From an uncultured Bacilli bacterium (GTDB lineage Bacteria; Bacillota_I; Bacilli_A; RF39; UBA660), in contig CALVOP010000001.1 of assembly GCA_944350345.1 (NCBI GenBank), forward strand, positions 1-64,000: a DNA stretch of 64,000 nucleotides. The letters run 5' to 3'. Made by a program: the position numbers and the translations under genes. Of this stretch, positions 47,700-54,775 are shown piece after piece. Within the stretch, counting starts at the first letter, position 1, and each line of letters starts with the position of its first letter. The notes beneath the pieces are model-generated. The model searched no databases. It saw only the letters and a program-made list of their open reading frames with translations, and was not told the origin of the DNA.

Positions 47700-49361
47700 T
47701 TAAATTCTATTTTTTCCTCTTTTTCCATAGGGATTTCTTACTAAATTTCTATTTTCATACGTAAAATTAATTTCTTGTATAACATCATATTTAAATATAA
47801 TGGTTATATTCCTATTTTCATCAATTATTATTTTATTTATTAACGAATTAATTAACTCCTTTTTAGTTTTCTTTAAATCTAATAGTTCTTTTATCTTTTT
47901 TGTATAATCTGGCAGTATATTTGCTTTATTCTTTATATTTTGTTTTTTTATTTTTTCTACTTCTATTATATTATTAATCTTTTTTAATTTAGTTTCTGAC
48001 TCTGTAGATAATTCTTTATATAATTCTGCTGAAATAATATTATTACATCTATCACTATATAAAGTGGATAACTTATTCATAATTTGTTCTTTTTCTTTTG
48101 AAAAATCATTTATCTTCTTATCTATATCTTCTGTTTCCTTATGAACGTTTTTTTGTACTTCTTTATTTAATTCTTCTATATCAAGATCTTTTATAAATTT
48201 TGATACTGAATTATTAAATTGTTCTAGTATTTGTTCTTCTAAATAGTCATATGGATAAAAGTGTGAACTACATCTTCCTCTCTTTGGATCTCTAGAATAC
48301 CTATTACAATTAATAGACCAATAATCAAGTTTCTTTCTATAATAAACAGATAGTCTATTACCACACTCTTTACAAAATATTTTTCCTTCTAAAATTCTTT
48401 TTGGTCTTTCTGTTTTTAAACCGTAATTTCTAGTTTTTATTTTTCCTAAAGAATTAACATATTTAAAAGTTTCTTTATCAACTAAAGGTTCATGAGTATC
48501 TTCAACTATTACCCATAAACTTTCATCTAATGTTATCTTCTTCTTTGATTTATAATTTACTTTTGTCTGAGTGTGTTGAACCATATCTCCAGTATAGATT
48601 CTATTACTTAATATTTTCTTTACTGTCGATATATTCCAACTATCTCTATCAATCAATCTAGAGGAATAATTTGTTTTTTTATATCCTGCTGGTGTAGGTA
48701 CATTCATATCATTTAATCTTGTTGCTATTTCGGTTGGCCCTATTCCTTCTGTTCTCCACTTAAATATTTTTTTAACAATTGATGCAGTTTCTAGATTAGG
48801 TATTAAATGTCCTTTATCTAAAGGATCTCTCATATATCCATAACAAGGTTGACTCCCTATAAATTTACCATTTTTTCTTTTATCATTTAATACATTTCTT
48901 ATCTTTATAGAATTTTGTTTACTATAATAATCATTACAAGCAATTATAAATGTTGAAGAATCATTACTAGCTTGATTTTTAAAACTATCATATGATTCAA
49001 GTATAGATATAAATCTTATGTTATTTTCAGGAAAAAATGTTTCAATATAATATCCTGTCATAACATGATCTCTACCAAACCTAGATAAATCTTTAACTAC
49101 TACACAATTTATCTTTTTTTGTTTTATATCCTCTAACATTTTTTGAAATCCCGGTCTATCAAAATTAGTTCCAGAATATCCATCATCTATATATTCTCCA
49201 CATAGATTAAAATTATTATTTTTAACATAACTTCTTAGTAATTCTTTTTGATTAATAACACTTTCACTATCAGATTCATATTTTTTATCTTTATCTTCTT
49301 GAGATAATCTTATATAGATTCCAACGTTGAAATCTATTTCAGTTAAGTAAGTATTATACAT
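47700..49361 (-). CDS. Large serine recombinase (integrase/excisionase of the island)
   Basis: 553 residues. Resolvase domain about 11-160: VGIYIRLSQED with nucleophile Ser20, SVINQKELLRSYV, DDGYSGTNFDRPGFQKML, and Arg residues in KDLSRFGRDH. Recombinase domain about 170-290 (CYGYMRDPLDKGHLIPN, GPTEIATRLNDMNVP). Zinc ribbon about 315-375 (GKIFCKECGNRLSVYY, then Cys residues). Long coiled coil about 395-480, the part that controls synapsis direction. The type fits the short core and the symmetric arms at the ends. GGAGG before the start. Confidence 0.95.
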   Translation of the reverse strand: MYNTYLTEIDFNVGIYIRLSQEDKDKKYESDSESVINQKELLRSYVKNNNFNLCGEYIDDGYSGTNFDRPGFQKMLEDIKQKKINCVVVKDLSRFGRDHVMTGYYIETFFPENNIRFISILESYDSFKNQASNDSSTFIIACNDYYSKQNSIKIRNVLNDKRKNGKFIGSQPCYGYMRDPLDKGHLIPNLETASIVKKIFKWRTEGIGPTEIATRLNDMNVPTPAGYKKTNYSSRLIDRDSWNISTVKKILSNRIYTGDMVQHTQTKVNYKSKKKITLDESLWVIVEDTHEPLVDKETFKYVNSLGKIKTRNYGLKTERPKRILEGKIFCKECGNRLSVYYRKKLDYWSINCNRYSRDPKRGRCSSHFYPYDYLEEQILEQFNNSVSKFIKDLDIEELNKEVQKNVHKETEDIDKKINDFSKEKEQIMNKLSTLYSDRCNNIISAELYKELSTESETKLKKINNIIEVEKIKKQNIKNKANILPDYTKKIKELLDLKKTKKELINSLINKIIIDENRNITIIFKYDVIQEINFTYENRNLVRNPYGKRGKNRI

Positions 49362-49429
49362 TCAATCCTCCAATCTTCTTACTTGACTGAGTATTAAGAC
49401 AATTTAATAATACCGCATTATAAAAAAAA

Positions 49430-49513
49430 TTACAGCGCATTATTTTCTTTTTCTATCTCTTCGATAAGATATTTTAAAATAAGATCTTTAAAAGTTATAT
49501 TATTTTCATTCAT
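49430..49513 (-). CDS. 27-residue ORF before the recombinase
   Basis: MNENNITFKDLILKYLIEEI and then EKENNAL, with AGTAGGTG before the ATG. Its start overlaps the stop of the preceding 21-residue ORF. Amphipathic helix pattern. Too short for family assignment; may be a leader or a tiny directionality factor. Confidence 0.5.
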   Translation of the reverse strand: MNENNITFKDLILKYLIEEIEKENNAL

Positions 49514-49571
49514 AGCAACACCTACTTAAAGTTATGTTGTTTTTATTTGTTTTATTATTATTTAAACTCAT
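49506..49571 (-). CDS. 21-residue ORF before the recombinase
   Basis: MSLNNNKTNKNNITLSRCCY and a final Glu. A strong site (GGGGGT) precedes the ATG. It ends TATGAATGA, overlapping the next start, which indicates coupled translation. Probably a leader peptide. Confidence 0.45.
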   Translation of the reverse strand: MSLNNNKTNKNNITLSRCCYE

Positions 49572-49596
49572 TTTATGTTACCCCCTTTTTATTCAA

Positions 49597-49631
49597 TAAA
49601 AAAATCCCTACATTATTTTGATATAAGGATT
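49597..49631 (-). terminator. Terminator after the RHH gene
   Basis: Minus strand AATCCTTATAT pairs (two G-T) with ATGTAGGGATT (49603-49631), followed by T7. It isolates the RHH gene from the recombinase, or limits recombinase expression to read-through. Confidence 0.75.
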
Positions 49632-49632
49632 A

Positions 49633-49797
49633 TTATTCTTTTATAACTGAATCAATATTTTTTATAATATATTCTATTAATAAAGTTTCCATTATAGATT
49701 GTATTGTAATTTTTTTATTTTCTAGTACTCTTTTAAAAGCCATTTTTGTATGGTCATCAATTCTAAATTTAACTTGATTATTTTTTGGTAAAGCCAT
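49633..49797 (-). CDS. Ribbon-helix-helix DNA-binding protein
   Basis: 54 residues. NQVKFRIDDHTKMAFKRVLE has the RHH beta strand and first helix, then ITIQSIMETLLIEYII, the second helix. Typical of small plasmid and phage repressors and some recombination directionality factors. AGAGGAGAG sits before the ATG. Next to a palindrome-rich intergenic region, its likely target. Confidence 0.8.
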   Translation of the reverse strand: MALPKNNQVKFRIDDHTKMAFKRVLENKKITIQSIMETLLIEYIIKNIDSVIKE

Positions 49798-49904
49798 TTT
49801 TCACTCTCCTCTCTAATAAATTGGTTCCAAAGTATGCACGTTAATTTTTAAACACTATTTTAGGAAAAGGATTTTGATAAAGCAGGATAAACCTGTTTAC
49901 AAAC

Positions 49905-49923
49905 AACTCACCAGTGGTGAGTT
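49905..49923. repeat. Perfect 9-bp palindrome AACTCACCA-G-TGGTGAGTT
   Basis: Perfect inverted repeat with a one-base centre, 108 bases upstream of the RHH start. Either an operator or, on the plus strand where TTTT follows, a short terminator. Confidence 0.6.
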
Positions 49924-49981
49924 TTACCTTATTTTATAAGCATTTATAAAATTAAGTAGCGTTTACACTTTTCATATTTGT

Positions 49982-49995
49982 TATACAATTGTATA
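49982..49995. promoter_or_regulatory. Palindromic site 1 (TATACAATTGTATA)
   Basis: Perfect 14-bp palindrome. Site 2 (50025-50038, TATACAATTGTACA) repeats it 43 bases away, about four helical turns, so a protein could occupy both on one face. A further palindrome, CCTTATA-T-TATAAGG (50005-50019), lies between them. Reads as an operator array. Confidence 0.6.
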
Positions 49996-50024
49996 CTTTT
50001 GATTCCTTATATTATAAGGGGTGT

Positions 50025-50038
50025 TATACAATTGTACA
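50025..50038. promoter_or_regulatory. Palindromic site 2 (TATACAATTGTACA)
   Basis: One-base variant of site 1 with the same flanking GTT at its left. Confidence 0.55.
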
Positions 50039-50064
50039 CAATTTCTAAAATAACTAACTAAGGT

Positions 50065-50111
50065 TTTTGGTACTAAAAATATAAAAACAAAATTAATACT
50101 TAGTACCAAAA
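50065..50111. repeat. 12-bp inverted repeat with a 23-base loop
   Basis: TTTTGGTACTAA (50065-50076) and TTAGTACCAAAA (50100-50111) are exact complements. The loop is nearly all A and T. Could form a hairpin or be two protein sites. Confidence 0.6.
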
Positions 50112-50149
50112 CTTTTTATATTGAATTTAAAGAGGGATTTTTGAATATG

Positions 50150-50220
50150 AAAAAAAGCACTGACCTTTCCCATAAGATCAATGCTATAAATACATCTAAT
50201 TGCATTATTATTTCATATTC
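50150..50220 (-). ncRNA. Candidate small RNA or attenuated leader
   Basis: A strong promoter (50227-50254) and a strong terminator stand about 70 bases apart on the minus strand. The terminator stem is AGCATTGATCTT / AAGGTCAGTGCT (two G-T pairs) with loop ATGGGA and T7. A transcript of about 70 bases would end near 50150. No start codon with a ribosome site lies between. It could be a free regulatory RNA, an antisense to a plus-strand transcript, or the attenuated leader of the RHH/recombinase genes. Confidence 0.5.
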
Positions 50221-50226
50221 TACTAT

Positions 50227-50254
50227 ATTGTATCACATGATTGTCGAAAGTCAA
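50227..50254 (-). promoter_or_regulatory. Island promoter for the small RNA or leader
   Basis: Minus strand: -35 TTGACT (50249-50254), 16-base spacer, -10 TACAAT (50227-50232). Confidence 0.7.
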
Positions 50255-50264
50255 TCAGTAATAA

Positions 50265-50311
50265 ATGTTGTACAAATTTTGATAAAAATGTTGTATAAAA
50301 TCTTGATAAAG
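50265..50311. repeat. Two tandem 23/24-bp repeats upstream of the island promoter
   Basis: ATGTTGTACAAATTTTGATA and ATGTTGTATAAAATCTTGAT open the two units (50265 and 50288). A shorter related stretch (TTTTGATAAAGC) lies near 49871-49883. Iteron-like or activator sites. Confidence 0.55.
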
Positions 50312-50426
50312 CCATATAAATACTGCATTTATGAAAATAGATACTTTAATAGATTATATGTTATTGACAAGCATATGTAATTTTATTTCTTAAATTTTTA
50401 TCAAAATAATGTTGTTATTATAACTA

Positions 50427-50819
50427 TTATTTATAATTCCAAATACCTAATTGTCCTTTAACTTTTATTGGAGTTATTGGTTCTACATCTTCCAAAATCC
50501 ATGCATATCTTCCAACTTCATAATGACCTGCAATAAAATTATTTATATTATTTTCTTTTTCTTTTTTTATAAACTCTTCTGTCATATAAATACAATCAAC
50601 TAAATTGCACTTACATATTATATGTCCATAATTAAGTTCATCTTCATTATATAGTTCAGATAATCCTTTTCTTTCTTTTACTTCTTTTCTTATTTTTGCA
50701 ACTCCAGCTTGTATGTATAATTCTCCGCGATAATTTGTTTTCCAACTTCTTGTTTCAATATATTTAACTTTATTTTTTATCAATGTAGCAAAGGGTTCTT
50801 TAATTGTTAATACTTTCAT
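50427..50819 (-). CDS. ASCH domain protein
   Basis: 130 residues. Starts MKVLTIKEPFATLIKNKVKYIETRSWKT-like with the ASCH core (conserved KTIETRSWxTxYRG), then LYIQAGVAK, FIAGHYEVGRYAWILEDVEPI and KGQLGIWNY. ASCH proteins share the PUA-like fold; some are nucleotide-modifying (N4-acetylcytidine amidohydrolase) or RNA-binding. Encoded just after a methyltransferase and probable nuclease, so it may belong to that defence unit. Role in it unknown. Confidence 0.8.
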   Translation of the reverse strand: MKVLTIKEPFATLIKNKVKYIETRSWKTNYRGELYIQAGVAKIRKEVKERKGLSELYNEDELNYGHIICKCNLVDCIYMTEEFIKKEKENNINNFIAGHYEVGRYAWILEDVEPITPIKVKGQLGIWNYK

Positions 50820-50836
50820 AAACTCTAACTCTCTTT

Positions 50837-51961
50837 TTAATCTAAAACTGCTTGTTTTAAATCTGAAGCTAATTTATTCATAGAGTCATTTAATTTATCA
50901 ATATCATGCTTTGACATAAAATATTCTTCACCATCATTACTACTTCTATCTAAAATATCAAATGTAATTCTATAAACATGATCTTTTATTAAATTATTGT
51001 TTTGCCACATACAATCTTTTTTAGCTTTAATATAAAAATTATTTTTATTAATCTTTAATATATCAATATCTTCTGGTGATGAAACATAAAAACCTGTTGT
51101 CCTAACTTTTTTACCATTTTTATATGTAATACCCTCTTCATCTACACTTTCATACCAATTAGAATTAAAATAATATAGTCCATTTACATTTGCATTACAA
51201 TAATCCAACAAATTACCACGATATGCATCTTTTAATTTATTAGCCGGACATTCTTCACAAGCCTTTATATACTCAATGCTAACACGAGATTCACATTTGA
51301 CAGCCTTTTTCATAAAATCTTCTGCTGTCGTAACCACTAATAATTTTACAGAACCTAAAGTTTTATCTGATAATTCAACTTTATGAGGTTGCGCTATATT
51401 ACCTTCATCATTTGAAATTATAAATATTTTATCGTCCATATGCAAATCCAAGAAAATTTGTTTTGAAAATAATGCTTTATTTAATAGTGGTATTAAGTAA
51501 TCTACTCTAAAATTTGCTTCAGCCATCACTAAATATTTTTGATCATAACCTTGATTTCTTAATGAAATCATATATTGATTTTTCTTAAATGTCTTAACTT
51601 CTATTTGTGGTCTTTTTTCTATAGGAAACCAGTGATTATCAAACTTTACAAATGGAATAGCTTTCTTTTTATATTTTATTCCGATAACATCAGGAGCAAT
51701 CCCAGCAGTTTTAGGATTATAATCATAATAATCAGTAATAACTTCAACTTTTTCACCTTTAAAAACTTGAGGTAAAATAATTTTATTAAATAAAACACTT
51801 TCTGTAATTATATTTATCCATCTATCAAAAATTCCACCCATATAATCTGCTTTAGATGTTAAAGCACCTTGCATCGGTCTATCCCCTTGCATTTGTGTTA
51901 AATTAGCAATAAAATATACTGCCTTTTTAGCATCATTAATACTTATTTTTACTTCATTCAT
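50837..51961 (-). CDS. Probable type II restriction endonuclease
   Basis: 374 residues from ATG after GGAGG. No family recognised with certainty, but a PD-(D/E)xK pattern is visible: GIAPDVIGIKY (about 90-100) and then PQIEVKTFKKNQ (about 121-132), that is PD...ExK at normal spacing. A CxxC pair (ACEECPANK) lies near residue 239. It follows the cytosine-5 methyltransferase by 14 bases on the same strand, the classic R-M arrangement. Recognition site unknown. Confidence 0.7.
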   Translation of the reverse strand: MNEVKISINDAKKAVYFIANLTQMQGDRPMQGALTSKADYMGGIFDRWINIITESVLFNKIILPQVFKGEKVEVITDYYDYNPKTAGIAPDVIGIKYKKKAIPFVKFDNHWFPIEKRPQIEVKTFKKNQYMISLRNQGYDQKYLVMAEANFRVDYLIPLLNKALFSKQIFLDLHMDDKIFIISNDEGNIAQPHKVELSDKTLGSVKLLVVTTAEDFMKKAVKCESRVSIEYIKACEECPANKLKDAYRGNLLDYCNANVNGLYYFNSNWYESVDEEGITYKNGKKVRTTGFYVSSPEDIDILKINKNNFYIKAKKDCMWQNNNLIKDHVYRITFDILDRSSNDGEEYFMSKHDIDKLNDSMNKLASDLKQAVLD

Positions 51962-51975
51962 ACTAACCTCCAAAA

Positions 51976-53136
51976 TTATTCAGACATATCTGATTTTTCT
52001 AATAGTTCTAACAAGTCAGTAGCAAGCATCTGTATTACTGGAACCGAAACTGCATTTCCTGCTTGTTTATACAATTGAGAATCAGGATATACTCTGCCTT
52101 TTATAACCGTAGGTAATTTGTATCCATTATCAACGGGAAAACCTTGTAATTTAAATGTTTCTTTTGGTGTTAATTTTCTGATACCATCATTTACTTTTAT
52201 TAAAGGGACATTATGACCACCAGTTCCCATATTTGCTGTAAGTGTAGGACAAACACCACTTTGATTTTTTCTTATATACATTCCTCTTCTACATTGATAA
52301 AACTCGTACATTTCATCAATTTGTGTATTTAAATTTATTTTTTCTTTTTTATTAGATTTTTCAAATTCTTCATCTGACATAAAATAGTTTGGATATTTTT
52401 CTTTTGTATAATAATACTTAGTTGCATTTTCTTTTGTCAAATTATAATCAATAACCTTTTTAATATCTTTAATTCTTGATGCTTTATCTTTATTCTTTAT
52501 CCTATTTTCAATATCCTTAAATATTTCAAAATTTTTTATATCATTTTCATTTAATAAACCTATAATATATATTCTTTCTCTGTTTTGTGGTACATCAGTA
52601 TAATCCATGGTATTTAATACTTTTTCATAAACTTTATATCCACAATTCTCAAGTTTTTGTTTAATATGCGTATAAGTTTTTTTGTCATCGTGTGCTTGAA
52701 GATTTTTTACATTTTCAAGAAATAATATACGTGGCTTATGAAATTTTTCACCCAATTGTTCAATTAAATCTATAATGTTTAAAAATAAGTTTCCTCTATC
52801 ATCTTCAAATCCTTTACGTTCTCCAGCAATACTGAATGCTTGACAAGGAAAACCACCGTTCAAAATATCTATCGGTTCACTTAATATTTTATCATGTAAT
52901 TTTTGATAATATTTTTGTTCTGTTTTCTCTGTCGCTTGTTCTGGATGAAGTACTAATTTTATATCACCTTCTAGTAATTGATGTGAAAAATTAGTTCTAT
53001 ATGTTTCACATGCATATTCATCTATTTCATTTGCCCAAAGCAATTTATATCTAGAATTCTTTGTCTTTGCATTTTTAAAACCTAAGCATATTCCACCAAC
53101 ACCAGCAAATAAACTTCCAACCTTATATTCAACCAT
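51976..53136 (-). CDS. DNA (cytosine-5) methyltransferase
   Basis: 386 residues. Motifs in order: I VGSLFAGVGGICLGF (SAM), IV GGFPCQAFSIAGERKGF with catalytic Cys, VI FLENVKNL, VIII QNRERIYIIG, the target-recognition region (about 235-310), IX RKLTPKETFKLQGFP, and X YKQAGNAVSVPVI. Complete, so likely active. Starts at the ATG with AAAGGA nine bases upstream. First gene of the R-M-ASCH unit. Recognition sequence cannot be read from this. Confidence 0.95.
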   Translation of the reverse strand: MVEYKVGSLFAGVGGICLGFKNAKTKNSRYKLLWANEIDEYACETYRTNFSHQLLEGDIKLVLHPEQATEKTEQKYYQKLHDKILSEPIDILNGGFPCQAFSIAGERKGFEDDRGNLFLNIIDLIEQLGEKFHKPRILFLENVKNLQAHDDKKTYTHIKQKLENCGYKVYEKVLNTMDYTDVPQNRERIYIIGLLNENDIKNFEIFKDIENRIKNKDKASRIKDIKKVIDYNLTKENATKYYYTKEKYPNYFMSDEEFEKSNKKEKINLNTQIDEMYEFYQCRRGMYIRKNQSGVCPTLTANMGTGGHNVPLIKVNDGIRKLTPKETFKLQGFPVDNGYKLPTVIKGRVYPDSQLYKQAGNAVSVPVIQMLATDLLELLEKSDMSE

Positions 53137-53281
53137 ATGTACCATCCTTTCTAGTTTTTATATGCTAATACAATTATAACATAAAAACTATCTATTTTTT
53201 CTCTAATATGATTTATATATTCAAAAATCATATAAAAAAAGAAAGAAATCAATCTTCCCATTTTTATAGAATACTTATAAT

Positions 53282-54046
53282 TTAAAATATAGTATTGCAT
53301 TTTAAAATAATTTCTTCAGATTTTAACATCCCTTTGGGCGAAATTGTACATTTCTCATTATCATATTCTATATATTTTTCATTATGCATTTGTTTTAATA
53401 ACTTCTTAAATGTCGCTTTATTAGAATATTCTACATTTTTTATAAGTTCATCAACTCCCATAGTATCATTAATATAAAGAATAATAAGAATTTTATCACA
53501 ACATTTCATATTATTATCTAATATCCTAAATTTATCTTCAACACGCCAAAGCAAATCAATCTCTTTATTAATTATCGAATCTATATTTTTTTGACATTTA
53601 GTCATATCTTCTTTTGAGAAAACTCTATATAATTCTGCCAAAATCCATTTTGCATTTGATAATAATAAATTGGCATCCATTTTATTAGGAATAATATCGT
53701 TTTTGTGAATCGCTCCTCTTTTATTTCTAATACAATACATAGCATATAATACCCTAGGAATTATTACTCTAATATTTTCTTCTACATTTTGAACATTTTC
53801 CCATTTAATTAAAATTGTTTCGTTAAAATTATTTAATTTATTTTTTAACGGTGTATAACTACCCGTTAGCATATATTCAATAATTCTGTATACAGTTTCA
53901 TTAAATTGTCCCATTTCATTAATAAAATACTGCCAATTTCCTTTAGAATATTCCTTTAAACCTTTACAATAAGAATCAAATAATCCATTTGATAAATCAA
54001 GTGGAATTTCATTATCAAAAGTGTTCTTTATATTGGATACATTCAT
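53282..54046 (-). CDS. HEPN-like and winged-helix protein of a putative two-gene defence unit
   Basis: 254 residues. The helical middle has YAMYCIRNKRGAIHKNDII, where Arg-x6-His matches the loose HEPN RNase signature (Rx4-6H), followed by DANLLLSNAKWILAELYRVF. The last 70 residues (GVDELIKNVEYSNKATFKKL, MHNEKYIEYDNEKCTISPKG) look like a winged helix. I do not know the family. It is co-translated with the upstream 189-residue gene (1-base gap). Abortive-infection or RNA-targeting roles are inference. Confidence 0.6.
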   Translation of the reverse strand: MNVSNIKNTFDNEIPLDLSNGLFDSYCKGLKEYSKGNWQYFINEMGQFNETVYRIIEYMLTGSYTPLKNKLNNFNETILIKWENVQNVEENIRVIIPRVLYAMYCIRNKRGAIHKNDIIPNKMDANLLLSNAKWILAELYRVFSKEDMTKCQKNIDSIINKEIDLLWRVEDKFRILDNNMKCCDKILIILYINDTMGVDELIKNVEYSNKATFKKLLKQMHNEKYIEYDNEKCTISPKGMLKSEEIILKCNTIF

Positions 54047-54047
54047 A

Positions 54048-54617
54048 TTAAACAGATTTGCAATATTCTATAAGCATATTTTGAGCTAAAGAAAATTTAG
54101 AAGCCATTAAAATGATTTTGTTACTTTCATATTTTAACCACTCGCAATTTTTATAAGATCTTGCGGCATTATTTGAAGAAATATTTAATTGTTTTAATAC
54201 AGTAATGACATCTTTTTGCATTACATCTCCTAAATTGGCACTTTTTTTCCATAAAGCTAAAATTGTCCCTACTATTACAACATCAGGCAGTGCTCTTTTA
54301 TTTGCAAACTGTTTTTTATAATTCTCCCAAGTTTTCATATCTAAGTGAATAAATGGTGTTTCCATAGTCGGATTAAGAGCATCTTTAATTAAATCCACTT
54401 CTATATCAATTTCTTTCGCAAATTTTTCAATCGGAGATAAAATAGTCTTGCTCTCATTATCTTTATTTTCGCTTTTATTTATAGCATTTAAAGGTTGAGA
54501 GTCATTGCATTTAATACTACTTAATACACTTTGCCATAATGTTAAACTATTACTAGTTGCCACAACCTTATCATCTACATATAAAACCGTTTTAAAAACA
54601 GGTTCGTTTTCGTTCAT
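54048..54617 (-). CDS. Hypothetical protein, first gene of the putative defence unit
   Basis: 189 residues from ATG after GGGAGGTG. First 45 residues beta-like (FKTVLYVDDKVVATSNSLTL), a Ser/Asn/Lys-rich linker (45-65), then a helical domain with APFIHLD-like TPFIHLDMKTWENYKKQF and a C-terminal helix-turn region (LGDVMQKDVITVLKQLNISS, NCEWLKYESNKIILMASKFS). No family recognised. Has its own strong promoter at the right end of the island. Confidence 0.6.
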   Translation of the reverse strand: MNENEPVFKTVLYVDDKVVATSNSLTLWQSVLSSIKCNDSQPLNAINKSENKDNESKTILSPIEKFAKEIDIEVDLIKDALNPTMETPFIHLDMKTWENYKKQFANKRALPDVVIVGTILALWKKSANLGDVMQKDVITVLKQLNISSNNAARSYKNCEWLKYESNKIILMASKFSLAQNMLIEYCKSV

Positions 54618-54663
54618 TTTTATACACCTCCCTAACATTTTCAAATAAACGATTACAACTATA

Positions 54664-54692
54664 TTATTACATAATCAAGGCTTTTTTGTCAA
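54664..54692 (-). promoter_or_regulatory. Promoter of the two-gene unit, with upstream inverted repeat
   Basis: Minus strand: -35 TTGACA (54687-54692), 17-base spacer, -10 TAATAA (54664-54669). Just upstream GGTTA-N6-TAACC (54700-54715) is a possible operator. Confidence 0.8.
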
Positions 54693-54775
54693 CCCTAGCG
54701 GTTATTTTTGTAACCTTTTTTGTTTATTTTTTTAAACGTTAGTGATGATTTTCGTGTTTTTTAAATTTTATTGCC

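Noticed and set aside
50147-50380. 79-codon plus-strand frame with AGAGGG upstream as a type I toxin gene
   Set aside because: The frame runs through a minus-strand promoter, terminator and direct repeats, and its composition is not that of a membrane toxin. Kept only as a possibility in the small RNA finding.
49500-54700. Conjugation or replication genes in the island
   Set aside because: No relaxase, coupling ATPase, Rep or capsid-like protein was found, so it is not called an ICE, plasmid or prophage.
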